A stretch of DNA of 57,320 bases, from assembly GCA_024228575.1 (NCBI GenBank), contig JAAETH010000030.1, forward strand, positions 1 through 57,320. Direction: 5' to 3'. Within the stretch, counting starts at the first letter, position 1; the number at the start of each line of letters is the position of its first letter. Below are positions 43,475 through 52,325 of this stretch, one piece after another. The stretch is from Actinomycetes bacterium. GTDB taxonomy: Bacteria; Actinomycetota; Acidimicrobiia; Acidimicrobiales; Poriferisodalaceae. The notes under the pieces are model-generated. The model searched no databases. It worked only from the letters and a program-made list of their open reading frames with translations, and was not told the origin of the DNA. Position numbers and translations under genes: made by a program.

Positions 43475-44476
43475 TCACTCGGGTCTTGGGACCCGATCGG
43501 CCTGGATGTGACTGCCGGCGCCGACACACTCGCCGGCGCCGATGACCGATCCATCCGTGACGTGTGCCCCGGCCTCGACGGCAACACCGTCCATGAGGAT
43601 CGAGTCTGTGACAACCGCACCCTCGCCGACCACAACACCGTTCATCAGCACAGACCGCACGACCACTGCGTCGGCTGCGACCGTCGAACCGATGCCCACG
43701 ACGCTGTCGGTGAGTGTCGCAGATCCGGCAACATCGCCGCGGACCGCTTCGGCACTCACCCCTGGACGGTTGCCGGTGATGATGTCGAGATTTGCCTTGA
43801 TATAGAGCTCGGGGGTTCCGGTATCGAGCCAGTAGGTCTCGGCCGCCCGGGCGAACAAGGTCTGGCGAGCTACGAGCTCGGGGAACGTCTCGCGCTCGAT
43901 CGAGACAGCACGCCCGGCTGGGATCGACTCGATGACCGAAGGCTCGAGCACATAGGTGCCCGCATTGATCAGATCGGTCGGTGCCTCTTCGCGGGGTGGT
44001 TTCTCGACGAAGGCGATGACACGCCCGTCGGCGTCGGTGGGGACCACCCCAAAAGCAGACGGATCGTCGACGCGATGGAGTGCAATTGTTGCCTCGGCTT
44101 GGCTGGTGCGGTGGAAATCGACGAGCACGTCAACGTCGAGATCGGTCAACACATCGCCGTTCAAGACCAGGAAGGTGCTATCGAACCCGGCCTCGGTCGC
44201 AGCGAACCGGACCGCTCCGGCGGTGCCAAGCGGCTCGTCCTCGATGACGTATCGAATTGGAACGCCCGCACAGACCTGATCTGGATACGCCTCGATGAAC
44301 GCGTCGGGCCGGTAGCCCAGGCTGAGCACGACCTCGTCGACGCCGAAGTTGGCCAGGCGCCCAACCACCCACTCGATCATCGGTCGCCCTGCGATTGGAA
44401 GCATCTGCTTGGGAGTCGTCAGCGTCAGAGGTCGCAACCTCGTCCCAAAACCACCCACCAACACCAAGGCCTTCAC
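43475..44476 (-). CDS. mannose-1-phosphate guanylyltransferase-type NDP-sugar pyrophosphorylase
   Basis: 333 residues. The nucleotidyltransferase signature GGFGTRLRPLTLTTPKQMLP (9-28) is complete, followed by LVLNGDVLTDLDVD and PSAFGVVPTDADGRVIAFVEKP, NAGTYVLEPSVIESIP. The C-terminus (about 245-333) is a left-handed beta-helix of hexapeptide type (SVVGIGSTVAADAVVVRSVLM). This is the architecture of actinobacterial ManB/GMPP (Rv3264c-like). GTG start at 44476. Four bases separate it from the stop of the upstream membrane protein. GDP-mannose product would feed gmd and the mannosyltransferases; other NDP-sugars are possible. Confidence 0.88.
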   Translation of the reverse strand: MKALVLVGGFGTRLRPLTLTTPKQMLPIAGRPMIEWVVGRLANFGVDEVVLSLGYRPDAFIEAYPDQVCAGVPIRYVIEDEPLGTAGAVRFAATEAGFDSTFLVLNGDVLTDLDVDVLVDFHRTSQAEATIALHRVDDPSAFGVVPTDADGRVIAFVEKPPREEAPTDLINAGTYVLEPSVIESIPAGRAVSIERETFPELVARQTLFARAAETYWLDTGTPELYIKANLDIITGNRPGVSAEAVRGDVAGSATLTDSVVGIGSTVAADAVVVRSVLMNGVVVGEGAVVTDSILMDGVAVEAGAHVTDGSVIGAGECVGAGSHIQADRVPRPE

Positions 44477-44480
44477 GCGA

Positions 44481-45212
44481 TCAGCCCTCGGTTGTTGAAG
44501 TCGAGTCGCCCGCGTCGGGTGCTTCCTCGAGTGGAGCTTCCTCGGGCGGATCGCCATCGATGTAGTCGTCGAGAAGTGAAGTGTCGGGCTTCAGAGCTTT
44601 GACGTCGAGGTCTTCGCCAATCGGCATGTAGGCGAATGTGAACAGCTGGCCCTGCTCGTCGTCATTTTGATCGAAACGAACCGCGCCCAACCCGTCGGAG
44701 AGGACAAGCGGGTCCTCCGCGTCGGCGGTGAGCCACTTGAGTACCAGGACTTCACCCTCTTCACCGTCGCAGAGTGTCTCGCCTTCGGCGACATCGACGT
44801 CGCCGATCCGTATCGCCTCATCGGAGATGAGACCCTCGCTCTCGACGAAGAACGCGCCGACCGTAGCACCGAACCCGGTTGCTTCTTCGATGGCAGGAGC
44901 GATGTGGATCAGTCCGTCGCCCAGCGTATAGAGGCCAAATTGGACGTCGGAATCGGCGGGAAGTATCGCCTGCTCCTCGCCACAGACATTGATCGAGTAC
45001 GCCGAGTGCCAGTGATCGGAGAGGCCTGGAGCCGCGTCGGGGATGTCCTCGCGGCGCTCGTCGCGGGCGAGAAGGACGAACACAACACCGATCACCACCA
45101 CAATCGCCATAGCGATCGGGAAGAAGATGGGACGGTCGCCGGGGCGCGCCGCCTTCGGTGCAGTTGTGGCAGCAGCGCGAGCGACCTTGTTGACTGACTT
45201 GGACTTGGCCAT
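44481..45212 (-). CDS. membrane-anchored protein of unknown function
   Basis: 243 residues. A basic start (MAKSKSVNKVARAAATTAPKA) is followed by one TM (about 30-48, IFFPIAMAIVVVIGVVFVLLA). The outside domain has SDHWHSAYSINVCGEEQAIL and LYTLGDGLIHIAPAIEEATGFGATVG, then an acidic domain and a tail with DAGDSTSTTEG. Related actinobacterial proteins share DHWH.AY...C and GDGLIH.HP and sit next to GT2 genes; I recognise the pattern but no named function. The His-rich segment might bind metal. First gene of the pyrophosphorylase/epimerase-like unit, divergent from the GT2 gene 45388. Confidence 0.65.
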   Translation of the reverse strand: MAKSKSVNKVARAAATTAPKAARPGDRPIFFPIAMAIVVVIGVVFVLLARDERREDIPDAAPGLSDHWHSAYSINVCGEEQAILPADSDVQFGLYTLGDGLIHIAPAIEEATGFGATVGAFFVESEGLISDEAIRIGDVDVAEGETLCDGEEGEVLVLKWLTADAEDPLVLSDGLGAVRFDQNDDEQGQLFTFAYMPIGEDLDVKALKPDTSLLDDYIDGDPPEEAPLEEAPDAGDSTSTTEG

Positions 45213-45387
45213 ACGGCGGTCCAAGCTACCGCTTCTTGCACCCTGATAGGCACCCCACCTCATGTCTGCCACATCGAGGGCATCCCATCAGGCGTCGGCG
45301 AGCTCCCGCGTGGGTCAGAGGATCGGTGCCGACAACGTCCCCGAGTCCCCCGACGACAACACCAACGCCGGGTATCCTCCGGTGGAT

Positions 45388-46305
45388 ATGACTGAACGGG
45401 CGCAGATCTGCGTTGTCCTCCCCGCCTACAACGAGGCCGAGAACCTTCCCGCTGTGCTCTCCGAACTCTCGGAGGTCTTGGCGGAGAGATTCGAGCGGTG
45501 GGAGGTGCTGGTCATCGACGACGGAAGCACCGACGCAACCCCGCAGATCCTCCAGGAACTGTCGGCAGCGATGCCACAACTTCGGTTCCATCGGCAGAGA
45601 CGCAACTTCGGCAAATCCGAGGGCCTTCGCACTGCATTCGAGCTGGTCGACGCCGATCTGGTTGCTCTCATGGACGCAGATGGTCAGGACGACCCGCGCG
45701 AGTTCGACAAGCTGCTGGCCGCTCTCGATGACGGCTACGACCTCGTGACGGGCCGCAGGTCCATCCGCAACGATCGTTTCATCAAGCGCAACACCTCGAA
45801 GCTCTACAACTGGACCACCTCCAAAGTGAGCGGGGTCGAAGGACGCGACTTCAACAGCGGGTTCAAGCTCATGAGGATCGAGGTTGCCAGGGCCGTCGAC
45901 ATGTACGGCGAAATGCACCGTTACATCCCTCCGCTCGCCGAGTGGGCCGGATATCGGTCGACCGAAGTCGATGTGAATCATCGCGAACGCATCGCAGGTC
46001 AGTCGAAGTTCGGTAAGGCACGGTTCTGGCGCGGGTTCTTCGACCTCATCACCGTCAAGTTTCTGACCACCTACGAAACCCGTCCGTTCCACCTGATCGG
46101 TGCCCTCGGGTTGTTCTCGGGTCTGGCGGGAGCCAGCTTGCTCGTCTGGATGTTCATCGAGAAGTTGCTCGGCAATGCGATCGGAACACGCCCGGCACTG
46201 ACGATCGGGGTGCTGCTGATCGTGGTGTCCGTACAGCTCATTTCTGTAGGCCTGCTCGCAGAGTTGTTCGTCAACCTCCAACGGCGACAACGGAACAGAT
46301 CGTGA
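45388..46305 (+). CDS. GT2 polyprenyl-phosphate glycosyltransferase with two TMs
   Basis: 305 residues. GT2 domain (about 1-230): ICVVLPAYNEAENLPAVLSEL, VLVIDDGSTDATPQILQE, RNFGKSEGLRTAFELVDADLVALMDADGQDDP and DFNSGFKLMRIEVARAVDM. Two C-terminal TMs (about 232-255 and 270-292) give the architecture of dolichol/undecaprenyl-phosphate glucose or mannose synthases (GtrB/PgdB type). HRERIAGQSKFG is the conserved RKxGxSK-like loop. ATG 45388 is favoured by GGTGGAT upstream; longer starts exist. Pairs with the UPF0104 membrane protein 49 bases on. Confidence 0.9.
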   Translation: MTERAQICVVLPAYNEAENLPAVLSELSEVLAERFERWEVLVIDDGSTDATPQILQELSAAMPQLRFHRQRRNFGKSEGLRTAFELVDADLVALMDADGQDDPREFDKLLAALDDGYDLVTGRRSIRNDRFIKRNTSKLYNWTTSKVSGVEGRDFNSGFKLMRIEVARAVDMYGEMHRYIPPLAEWAGYRSTEVDVNHRERIAGQSKFGKARFWRGFFDLITVKFLTTYETRPFHLIGALGLFSGLAGASLLVWMFIEKLLGNAIGTRPALTIGVLLIVVSVQLISVGLLAELFVNLQRRQRNRS

Positions 46306-46354
46306 TGGGAAAGGCGCAGACCCACCCGCGCCCGCGATTGGCGTTCAGGCTTCG

Positions 46355-47338
46355 ATGAGCCGACTTCGCCTTCCTCCCAGGGCGCGCGAGGCCTACCAAC
46401 GACTGATCAAGCCGCTCCGGCTACTCTGGACGATGCTTCTCATCGCCTTGGTGGGCGGGTATCTCGTACGCAACTGGGGCACGGTCACAGACCTCACATC
46501 CGACATGGGAATCACCGCTCTTGTCCTCGTGATTCTGTCGGTGATCTCGGCCAAGGTCGTCTACTCCGAGCAGGCGAGGCTCGCCTACCACCTGGTCGAC
46601 GGCCCACCGTTGGGCCCAGGCCCCTTCTACCGCGTCTACACCATCTCGGACATGGCGAAGTATGTGCCCGGTGGGGTTTGGGGAGTCGCAGCACGTGTGA
46701 ATTCGTACCTGCGATTCGGACTGTCGGGTGGTGACGCTGCCCGTGGATTCGGTTTCGAGAAGGGCAATCTCGTAGTCGGGGCCATGTTCGGCGGGCTCAT
46801 CTGCACTTCCTTGGGCCTGCCAGGCGGCCTGCGGGGTGTACTGGACAGCAGCATCGAGGCAGGCTGGGGGTGGCGCACATTCGAAGTGGCGACAGTCGCG
46901 ACACTGTGGATCGTCGCGACCTGGGTGCTCGGCCGGTCGCTCCTGCGTACCGCATTTCGACCGATACACGTGTTCAGGGTCATCGGTGAACACAGTGCGA
47001 TCGTCTTCCTGCTCGGGTTGGGCGTCTGGCTCCCGGCCAGGGCCACCGGTGGCGAACTCGACCTGTGGCTGGCAGTGGGGGCATTCAACGTCGGTCGTGC
47101 CGTGGGCCTGGTCGCTGTGTTCGCGCCCGCAGGACTCGGGGTGAGGGAAGCCGTGGGGCTCTGGGTGATCAGGGGCCAAGACCTCGACGACATCGCGGTA
47201 TTCGCGTTTGGTGCCTCGCGGGTGCTGACAACTGTTGCCGAGGCGGTCACCTTCGCGATCGTCGGGCTGCTGGTGCGCTCGGGCAGCCTGAAGCTGCCCG
47301 TGGGCCTCAGCGAAAGCCCTTCAGCAGCTCGCGATTGA
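46355..47338 (+). CDS. UPF0104/LPG-synthase-TM family membrane protein
   Basis: 327 residues with about eight helices. The region TISDMAKYVPGGVWGVAARVNSY and the motif VAVFAPAGLGVREAVGLWV are hallmarks of the UPF0104 (AglD-like, lysylphosphatidylglycerol synthase TM) family. Such proteins are candidate flippases for polyprenyl-phosphate sugars or lipid carriers; in many actinobacteria they lie beside a GT2 gene as here. Its last 32 bases overlap the 3' end of the convergent FrhB-like gene. Function as flippase is inferred. Confidence 0.85.
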   Translation: MSRLRLPPRAREAYQRLIKPLRLLWTMLLIALVGGYLVRNWGTVTDLTSDMGITALVLVILSVISAKVVYSEQARLAYHLVDGPPLGPGPFYRVYTISDMAKYVPGGVWGVAARVNSYLRFGLSGGDAARGFGFEKGNLVVGAMFGGLICTSLGLPGGLRGVLDSSIEAGWGWRTFEVATVATLWIVATWVLGRSLLRTAFRPIHVFRVIGEHSAIVFLLGLGVWLPARATGGELDLWLAVGAFNVGRAVGLVAVFAPAGLGVREAVGLWVIRGQDLDDIAVFAFGASRVLTTVAEAVTFAIVGLLVRSGSLKLPVGLSESPSAARD

Positions 47339-48659
47339 CCTCGTCGCGTTTGCCGAAGATCGACTTGACCTTCAGCACCCGTACGAAGAACCAGTTCACG
47401 TACCGCGACAGATGTCTGCGCAGCTCGACCGTCGCCTTGCGCCAGAACAGGAAGCGATACCGGCCCTCGCGCTGAAGCGCGACTTTTCTGGTGAACTCGT
47501 CGTGGAACCTCTCGACTTCCTTTCGAGGCGACAGCTTCGCTCCAGATCTGTTCGGCCCGATCATCACCGGTACCGGAACCCCAATCTCGGCCAGGTACTC
47601 GGAGTATGCGTAGGCGAAGTCGCCGTAGACCACCCGCCGCTTCTGGCTCTCGAGAACCTCGGACGTCGACGCCAGGGCGGTCACGATCGAACCGGCCGTC
47701 TCGAGTGCAGCCATCGCAGCCGACGCCTCGGCGGTACGGCAGACGACCATGCTGACCCCTGTTCGGGTCGTCACGGTGCTGGGCAACCAGGCATCACCAA
47801 CGACCAGATCGGCGAGGAAGTTCGAATGGTCGACACACACGTGACACCGCGCCAGGTTGAACGACCTGTCGAACGCGACCTGATAACCGAAGTCGACACG
47901 GCGCCCTATGACGTGTTCCTTCTCGGGCGTGGTGATGCGAAGCTTGCCGATCGGGCCACCACCTCGATACTGCACGTTGGTTATCTCCTCGGCATCGAAC
48001 TTCTTGTAGCTGCCGAGCGCTCGTAGCGCATGGTGGTTGTACTGCCATCCACACAACAGGCCGACGGTCGAGTGGATCTTCTGCTTGAGTTCGGGCTCGA
48101 ACTCGCGGATGTACTGGTAGATCCCCTCGAGCTGGCAGGGGATGCCGACCAAGACGTAACGGCCCGGGTTCTCTCGCAGCAGGGTCAACGATTCGGGCTG
48201 AGCGAGGTTGTGGTAGATCGACCCTGGCAAGGTGTCGACCTCGTCGGGTTTGGTGAGCACGGTCTGGCGGAAGTCGAGACCCTCGACATGAGACAGGGCG
48301 ATGACACCGTCGACGTCTTCGCTTGCGAGGTAGTGGCGCAGCAGCTCCTTGATCAGGCCTCCCGAGCTGGCGGCCAGGTTTCTCTGCTCGTCGGTGCTCT
48401 GGGCCAACAGCACGGTGTCGACGACACCGAACTCGCTGACCGGCGCACCCGGGAAGAGCCATTCGTGCAACCCCGCGAAGTCGACGGCGACGGCAGGACA
48501 CACCGAGGCTGCCCTCTCGTCTCCTGGAGAACTCGGGCGATACATCAGGGTCCGCGGATCCAGCTCTACCTCGATGGACGCGTCTGCATGTGAGCACACC
48601 CCACAACCGATGCACCAGTCGTTGTTGATGACGTCCTGCAGGTTCGATCCGTCCGTCAT
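47307..48659 (-). CDS. FrhB-like coenzyme F420/Fe-S protein of polysaccharide cluster
   Basis: 450 residues of the F420 hydrogenase/dehydrogenase beta-subunit family. The N-terminus has a 4Fe-4S motif CIGCGVC (16-22) and a later CPAV (C54). Next come the FrhB-N and FrhB-C domains: LAASSGGLIKELLRHYL, DGVIALSHVEGLDFRQTVL, YVLVGIPCQLEGIYQYIRE, LLCGWQYN, and CHVCVDHSNFLADLVVGDAWLP. FrhB enzymes reduce or oxidise F420 and carry FAD. ATG 48659 overlaps the pyruvyl transferase stop (ATGA). This pairing recurs in exopolysaccharide loci, where the FrhB-like protein's reaction is not known. Confidence 0.88.
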   Translation of the reverse strand: MTDGSNLQDVINNDWCIGCGVCSHADASIEVELDPRTLMYRPSSPGDERAASVCPAVAVDFAGLHEWLFPGAPVSEFGVVDTVLLAQSTDEQRNLAASSGGLIKELLRHYLASEDVDGVIALSHVEGLDFRQTVLTKPDEVDTLPGSIYHNLAQPESLTLLRENPGRYVLVGIPCQLEGIYQYIREFEPELKQKIHSTVGLLCGWQYNHHALRALGSYKKFDAEEITNVQYRGGGPIGKLRITTPEKEHVIGRRVDFGYQVAFDRSFNLARCHVCVDHSNFLADLVVGDAWLPSTVTTRTGVSMVVCRTAEASAAMAALETAGSIVTALASTSEVLESQKRRVVYGDFAYAYSEYLAEIGVPVPVMIGPNRSGAKLSPRKEVERFHDEFTRKVALQREGRYRFLFWRKATVELRRHLSRYVNWFFVRVLKVKSIFGKRDEVNRELLKGFR

Positions 48660-49948
48660 GATCCGAGTATCTCGTCGAGAAGTGCAAAGTTCTGTTCGGC
48701 CGACCGCACGACGGCGGGAAGTTCTGCCTCGATCCGGGCACTGGTCTCGACCCGTGTCTCGTACTGCCGTGCAGCGACCTCGACGATGCCTTCGGTGTCG
48801 ACCTCTGCGAAGTCGATGACGTTTCCTTCGATACCAAACGCATCGAGAACTTCGCCGTACTTGTGGCTCCAACCGATGACGACCGGAGGTGTGGCGACCG
48901 CCAGCGCCGAAACCATGGCATGGAAGCGCGACGTCACGACCATCTCGGACCCATCGATGACAGCTCGTAGAACCGCTGGCGGCAGATCATCGTCGAGGAA
49001 TGCAATGTCGTCGAGGAATGCAGTGTCGTCGAGGAATGCAGTGTCGTCGAGCTGTCCCAACCGTTGCGCAATAGCACGACACACCACCAGATCGTTGAGG
49101 CGGTCGGGAACGTCCTCCCGCTCGGGTGGAGCACTCGGTTGGGACGAATGAGCCAGGAGGACAACGGGTTGTCCGCAGCGGACGACCAGTCCCGTGATGA
49201 CATCGGCGATCAGGCCGACATAGTCGATGCCCGCCTGGGAACACTTCTGCATGACGAGGGTGCTGGGGGCGACCGTGATGTAGGCGCCCTCCACACCAGC
49301 TCGCTCGAGCAGATCGGCCGCCCGGTCGAGATGGAGCTCGTCCATTCGCATCGCGAAGGCGAGATCGTGAGACTCGATGTGATCGATGTCGAAGCCGCTG
49401 AGCATCTCGCTCGTGCCCGGACCGCGCGCAACCACGCCAGAAAGCCTCGGCAGCACGAGTCGAGCGGTGACCTTGACAGGAACGGAGATGAAAGGCCCAA
49501 TCGCCTGCGAACACTTGACGACCGGCACTCCCAACAGCAACGGGATCGAGTCGAGTAGGAGGTGGTATGGGGCGAATACCTTCGGCCGCGAGTCCGAGAA
49601 GCTGATGCCGGTGACGTCGGCCACGACATCGGTCTGGCTGAACGACCGCAGAACGTCGGTCCGACATACCCAACGCCACGGCAGCCGAAGGACACGGAGG
49701 ACTCCGGCAAGGAACGCAAGCGGGAAGTCGAGCAAGGCTTGGGTCTTGGCTCGGGCGCTCACGACGTTCACGTTGTCGAACTCGGCCAACGCCACGGCAT
49801 CGGCGATCGGGTACGTCGAGTGCACGTCGATGGTGACGTCGTCGAACCTGTCGATGATGGCCTGGAGCATCGAGCCCGCACCCTTGTTGGCGCAGTACGC
49901 CGCGCCGACCGTGGACACACGTTTGTGCTCTGAAGCGGGAGGAGTCAC
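48656..49948 (-). CDS. polysaccharide pyruvyl transferase family protein
   Basis: 430 residues of the CsaB/WcaK family, which attaches pyruvate ketals (from PEP) to sugar residues. Core segments are NKGAGSMLQAIIDRF (the usual N.GDEAI-like start), VVADVTGISFSDSR, LLLDSIPLLLGVPVVKCSQAIGPF, VVARGPGTSEML, DLAFAMRM and TSRFHAMVSALAVATPPVVIGWSHKY with the catalytic-loop RFH. A variable loop carries an imperfect threefold six-residue repeat (LDDTAF). GTG start 49948. Follows three GT4 genes in the LCP-ugd operon. Pyruvylation would make the glycan acidic. Confidence 0.88.
   Translation of the reverse strand: MTPPASEHKRVSTVGAAYCANKGAGSMLQAIIDRFDDVTIDVHSTYPIADAVALAEFDNVNVVSARAKTQALLDFPLAFLAGVLRVLRLPWRWVCRTDVLRSFSQTDVVADVTGISFSDSRPKVFAPYHLLLDSIPLLLGVPVVKCSQAIGPFISVPVKVTARLVLPRLSGVVARGPGTSEMLSGFDIDHIESHDLAFAMRMDELHLDRAADLLERAGVEGAYITVAPSTLVMQKCSQAGIDYVGLIADVITGLVVRCGQPVVLLAHSSQPSAPPEREDVPDRLNDLVVCRAIAQRLGQLDDTAFLDDTAFLDDIAFLDDDLPPAVLRAVIDGSEMVVTSRFHAMVSALAVATPPVVIGWSHKYGEVLDAFGIEGNVIDFAEVDTEGIVEVAARQYETRVETSARIEAELPAVVRSAEQNFALLDEILGS
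48990..49043 (-). repeat. three tandem 18-bp units inside the pyruvyl transferase gene
   Basis: TCGTCGAGGAATGCAATG once, then TCGTCGAGGAATGCAGTG twice, plus a seven-base partial copy. On the coding strand they encode LDDTAF/LDDIAF repeats in a surface loop, in frame. Near-identical copies imply recent expansion. Confidence 0.95.
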
Positions 49949-49995
49949 AGGAAGCCGAGTATAGGAGTGGTAACCCGAGTGTTCGGGGCAACCCG

Positions 49996-51237
49996 TCAGG
50001 TGTTGGCGAGCTGTACGAACAGCTCTTCGTAGGCCTGCGCTACGGCCTCTGGCGAGTAGCAGCCCTCGACGAACACACGACCGTTTCGGCCCTGTTCCGC
50101 CAGCCGTTCGGGGTCGTCGAGCAGGTCTCGAAGGGCCCCGATGAACGCGGCGGAGTTTTCCGGTGGAACCGAGACGCCGGCATCGGCTTCGGCGACCATC
50201 CGGGTCACCTCACTTCCCTCATCCAGCGAGCACAACAGAGGGCGCCCTGCTGCAAGAACCGAGTACGTCTTCGATGGCACCGAAGATGCCGACAGACCCT
50301 TGCGCAACAAGACGAGATGAAGGTCGCCCGCCGCGAGGACCTCGGGGAGGCGTTCCTTGGGCTGGAGATCCATGAACGTGATGTTGTCGAGACCCTTCGC
50401 GGCCTGCTCGACCGATGCCCGGCCACTTCCGCCTCCGTTGACGACGAAATGAACATCGTCACGATCGGCAAAAGCGCGCGCAGCCGCGACCACCAACTCG
50501 AGCGGTTGGCTATACCCGATGTTCCCCGCGTACATCACCAGGGTTCGATCACCCACGCCCAGCTCTTCTCGGTAGCTGTTGTTGCGAGACTCGGGCTTGA
50601 TCGCATCGGTCAACACGAAGTTCGGGATGACCCGAACCTTCCCCGGATCGACCTTGGCGCTGAGGTTTCGCTTCAAATCCTCGGACAGAACAGTCACCGC
50701 GTCTGCCCTGGCATAGCTGAATCGTTCGAGCCACCGGAGGGCAGCGATCGTCCGCCCCGACTTGACCGCGCCAACCTCGATCAAGACGTCTGGATACACG
50801 TCCTGGATGTTGAACACCACCGGAGCCCGCCTCGTGATGCCCGCCAACCATCCGGCAGGCCCAAGGGTCAGCGGTGGCGACATGGCCAAGACACCGTCGA
50901 CCTTGCGTCCCCACATGGCCCGGACCGTCGCGAAAGCCGTGAACCCGGCGAAGGACAGGGCGCGGCGGAACAGGTTGGTCTTGTCGGGCGCAGGAAACGG
51001 ATGAACGCGGGTGATCCGACCCCATCGGGTGGTCTCGGAACGAAACAATCGTCCGCCCCAACCCGGCTCGACTCGGTGATGGAGATACCACGGAAGCGAC
51101 GTGATGACATGCAGGCGATGACCTCTCGCCGCAAGCTCCTTGACGATACGAGTCATCACATCGCCGGTGGGCGCCACGTCGGGTTCAAAATGCGGACAGA
51201 CGACAACCAGTTCCACGGGGGCCAGACCGTAGCTCAA
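49996..51237 (-). CDS. GT4 family glycosyltransferase (WcaI/WbuB-like)
   Basis: 413 residues. N-terminal VVVCPHFEPDVAPTGDVMTRIVKELAARGH, then SLPWYLHHRV and FNIQDVYPDVLIEVGAV, characteristic of colanic-acid WcaI/WbuB enzymes. The donor half has VMYAGNIGYSQPLELVVAAAR, FVVNGGGSGR and SVPSKTYSVLAAGRPLLCSLDEGSE. A TTG at 51237 overlaps the upstream GT stop (TTGA); a GTG at 51216 would start right at the first strand. Likely adds GlcNAc, Fuc or a related sugar to a lipid-linked precursor; exact donor unknown. Confidence 0.88.
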   Translation of the reverse strand: MSYGLAPVELVVVCPHFEPDVAPTGDVMTRIVKELAARGHRLHVITSLPWYLHHRVEPGWGGRLFRSETTRWGRITRVHPFPAPDKTNLFRRALSFAGFTAFATVRAMWGRKVDGVLAMSPPLTLGPAGWLAGITRRAPVVFNIQDVYPDVLIEVGAVKSGRTIAALRWLERFSYARADAVTVLSEDLKRNLSAKVDPGKVRVIPNFVLTDAIKPESRNNSYREELGVGDRTLVMYAGNIGYSQPLELVVAAARAFADRDDVHFVVNGGGSGRASVEQAAKGLDNITFMDLQPKERLPEVLAAGDLHLVLLRKGLSASSVPSKTYSVLAAGRPLLCSLDEGSEVTRMVAEADAGVSVPPENSAAFIGALRDLLDDPERLAEQGRNGRVFVEGCYSPEAVAQAYEELFVQLANT

Positions 51238-52325
51238 CCGGCCCGACGGTGAGCGTCAGCCAGCGCATCCCTGAGGCGGTCGACCGCTACCGAAGGAGTG
51301 AAGTTCTCGGCCTGCTTCAGCCCGAGCCCGGCCAGCTCGGGCCGAGCGCCCTCGAGGACCGAGTCGAGCCCAGCTGCCCACTCCGACGGATCGGTACCAC
51401 CGACGAGCACCGCTGCGTCGCCCACGACCTCGGGAATGGCAGCGGCGTCCGACGCCACGATGGGAACTGCCCGCACCATCGCCTCGAGCAGCGGGGCGCC
51501 AAATCCCTCGTAGAGCGAGGGGCACGCCAACACCGAAGCGGTCGCCCACCATCGCTCGAGTTCTTCGACAGGAACACGACCGAGCCGCCGAACGCTGCCG
51601 GTCAACCCGAGGCGACCGACCTCATCCATCACCAGCTCCTCACACTCAGCCTCGCCCCCGGTCAACACCAGGGTTGCCTCGTGCTGCATCTCCGCCATGG
51701 CCCGGACGAGGGTCACGTGATTCTTGTGGGGGTATGTGATTGCCGGATACAGGATCACGGGCCGCTCGACCTCGAATGGAACGGCGGGATCGGACACGGC
51801 TCCGACCCCGTGGGGTACGACCCGCATCTTCGAGCGATCGGTGTCAAAAACCTCTGCCAGCCTGTCGGCCACATACGCGCTCGGAACGACGACGACCGAG
51901 GCACGACGAACACTGCGAGGGACCTGCGCCCGCAGGTACGTGAGCTTCACCGTGCCGAAGTTCTGGGGGTAGGTCAGGTACTGGACATCATGAACCAATA
52001 GAACGGGAGCCGGCCCCGGGCGCAATGGCATGGTTCCACCCGCGTGGAAGGCAACGTCGATCTCGTCGTGATTCATGTGTGACACCAACCAACGTTGCTC
52101 GGCGACCACACGCCGCAGCCGGTTGGTTCCCGCAACCGGGGCGACGACCATACGGAAGGCGCCTGCCAGCTCGGGGTGAGCGAGAGCGAACGACTCGAGC
52201 ACATACAACGTCAGATCGAAGTCGGGGTCGTCGACGAAGCCGGTCAGCAACCGTGTCAGGTGCTCTTCACTGCCTCCGACCTGGCCGGGTCTCAGCCATG
52301 TCAGGTTCACCCCGACGTGTATCAA
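51234..52325 (-). CDS. GT4 family glycosyltransferase
   Basis: 363 residues. N-terminus IHVGVNLTWLRPGQVGGSEEHLTRLL, then VLLVHDVQYLTYPQNFG, VVVPSAYVADRLAEVFDTD, ILYPAITYPHKNHVTLVRAM and EGFGAPLLEAMVRAVPIVASDAAAIPEVVGDAA with EX7E. Similar to mannosyl- and rhamnosyltransferases. The start is a TTG at 52325 overlapping the next gene's stop as TTGA, with GAGGTGATC upstream as ribosome-binding site. Middle of a three-GT run. Confidence 0.9.
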   Translation of the reverse strand: MIHVGVNLTWLRPGQVGGSEEHLTRLLTGFVDDPDFDLTLYVLESFALAHPELAGAFRMVVAPVAGTNRLRRVVAEQRWLVSHMNHDEIDVAFHAGGTMPLRPGPAPVLLVHDVQYLTYPQNFGTVKLTYLRAQVPRSVRRASVVVVPSAYVADRLAEVFDTDRSKMRVVPHGVGAVSDPAVPFEVERPVILYPAITYPHKNHVTLVRAMAEMQHEATLVLTGGEAECEELVMDEVGRLGLTGSVRRLGRVPVEELERWWATASVLACPSLYEGFGAPLLEAMVRAVPIVASDAAAIPEVVGDAAVLVGGTDPSEWAAGLDSVLEGARPELAGLGLKQAENFTPSVAVDRLRDALADAHRRAG

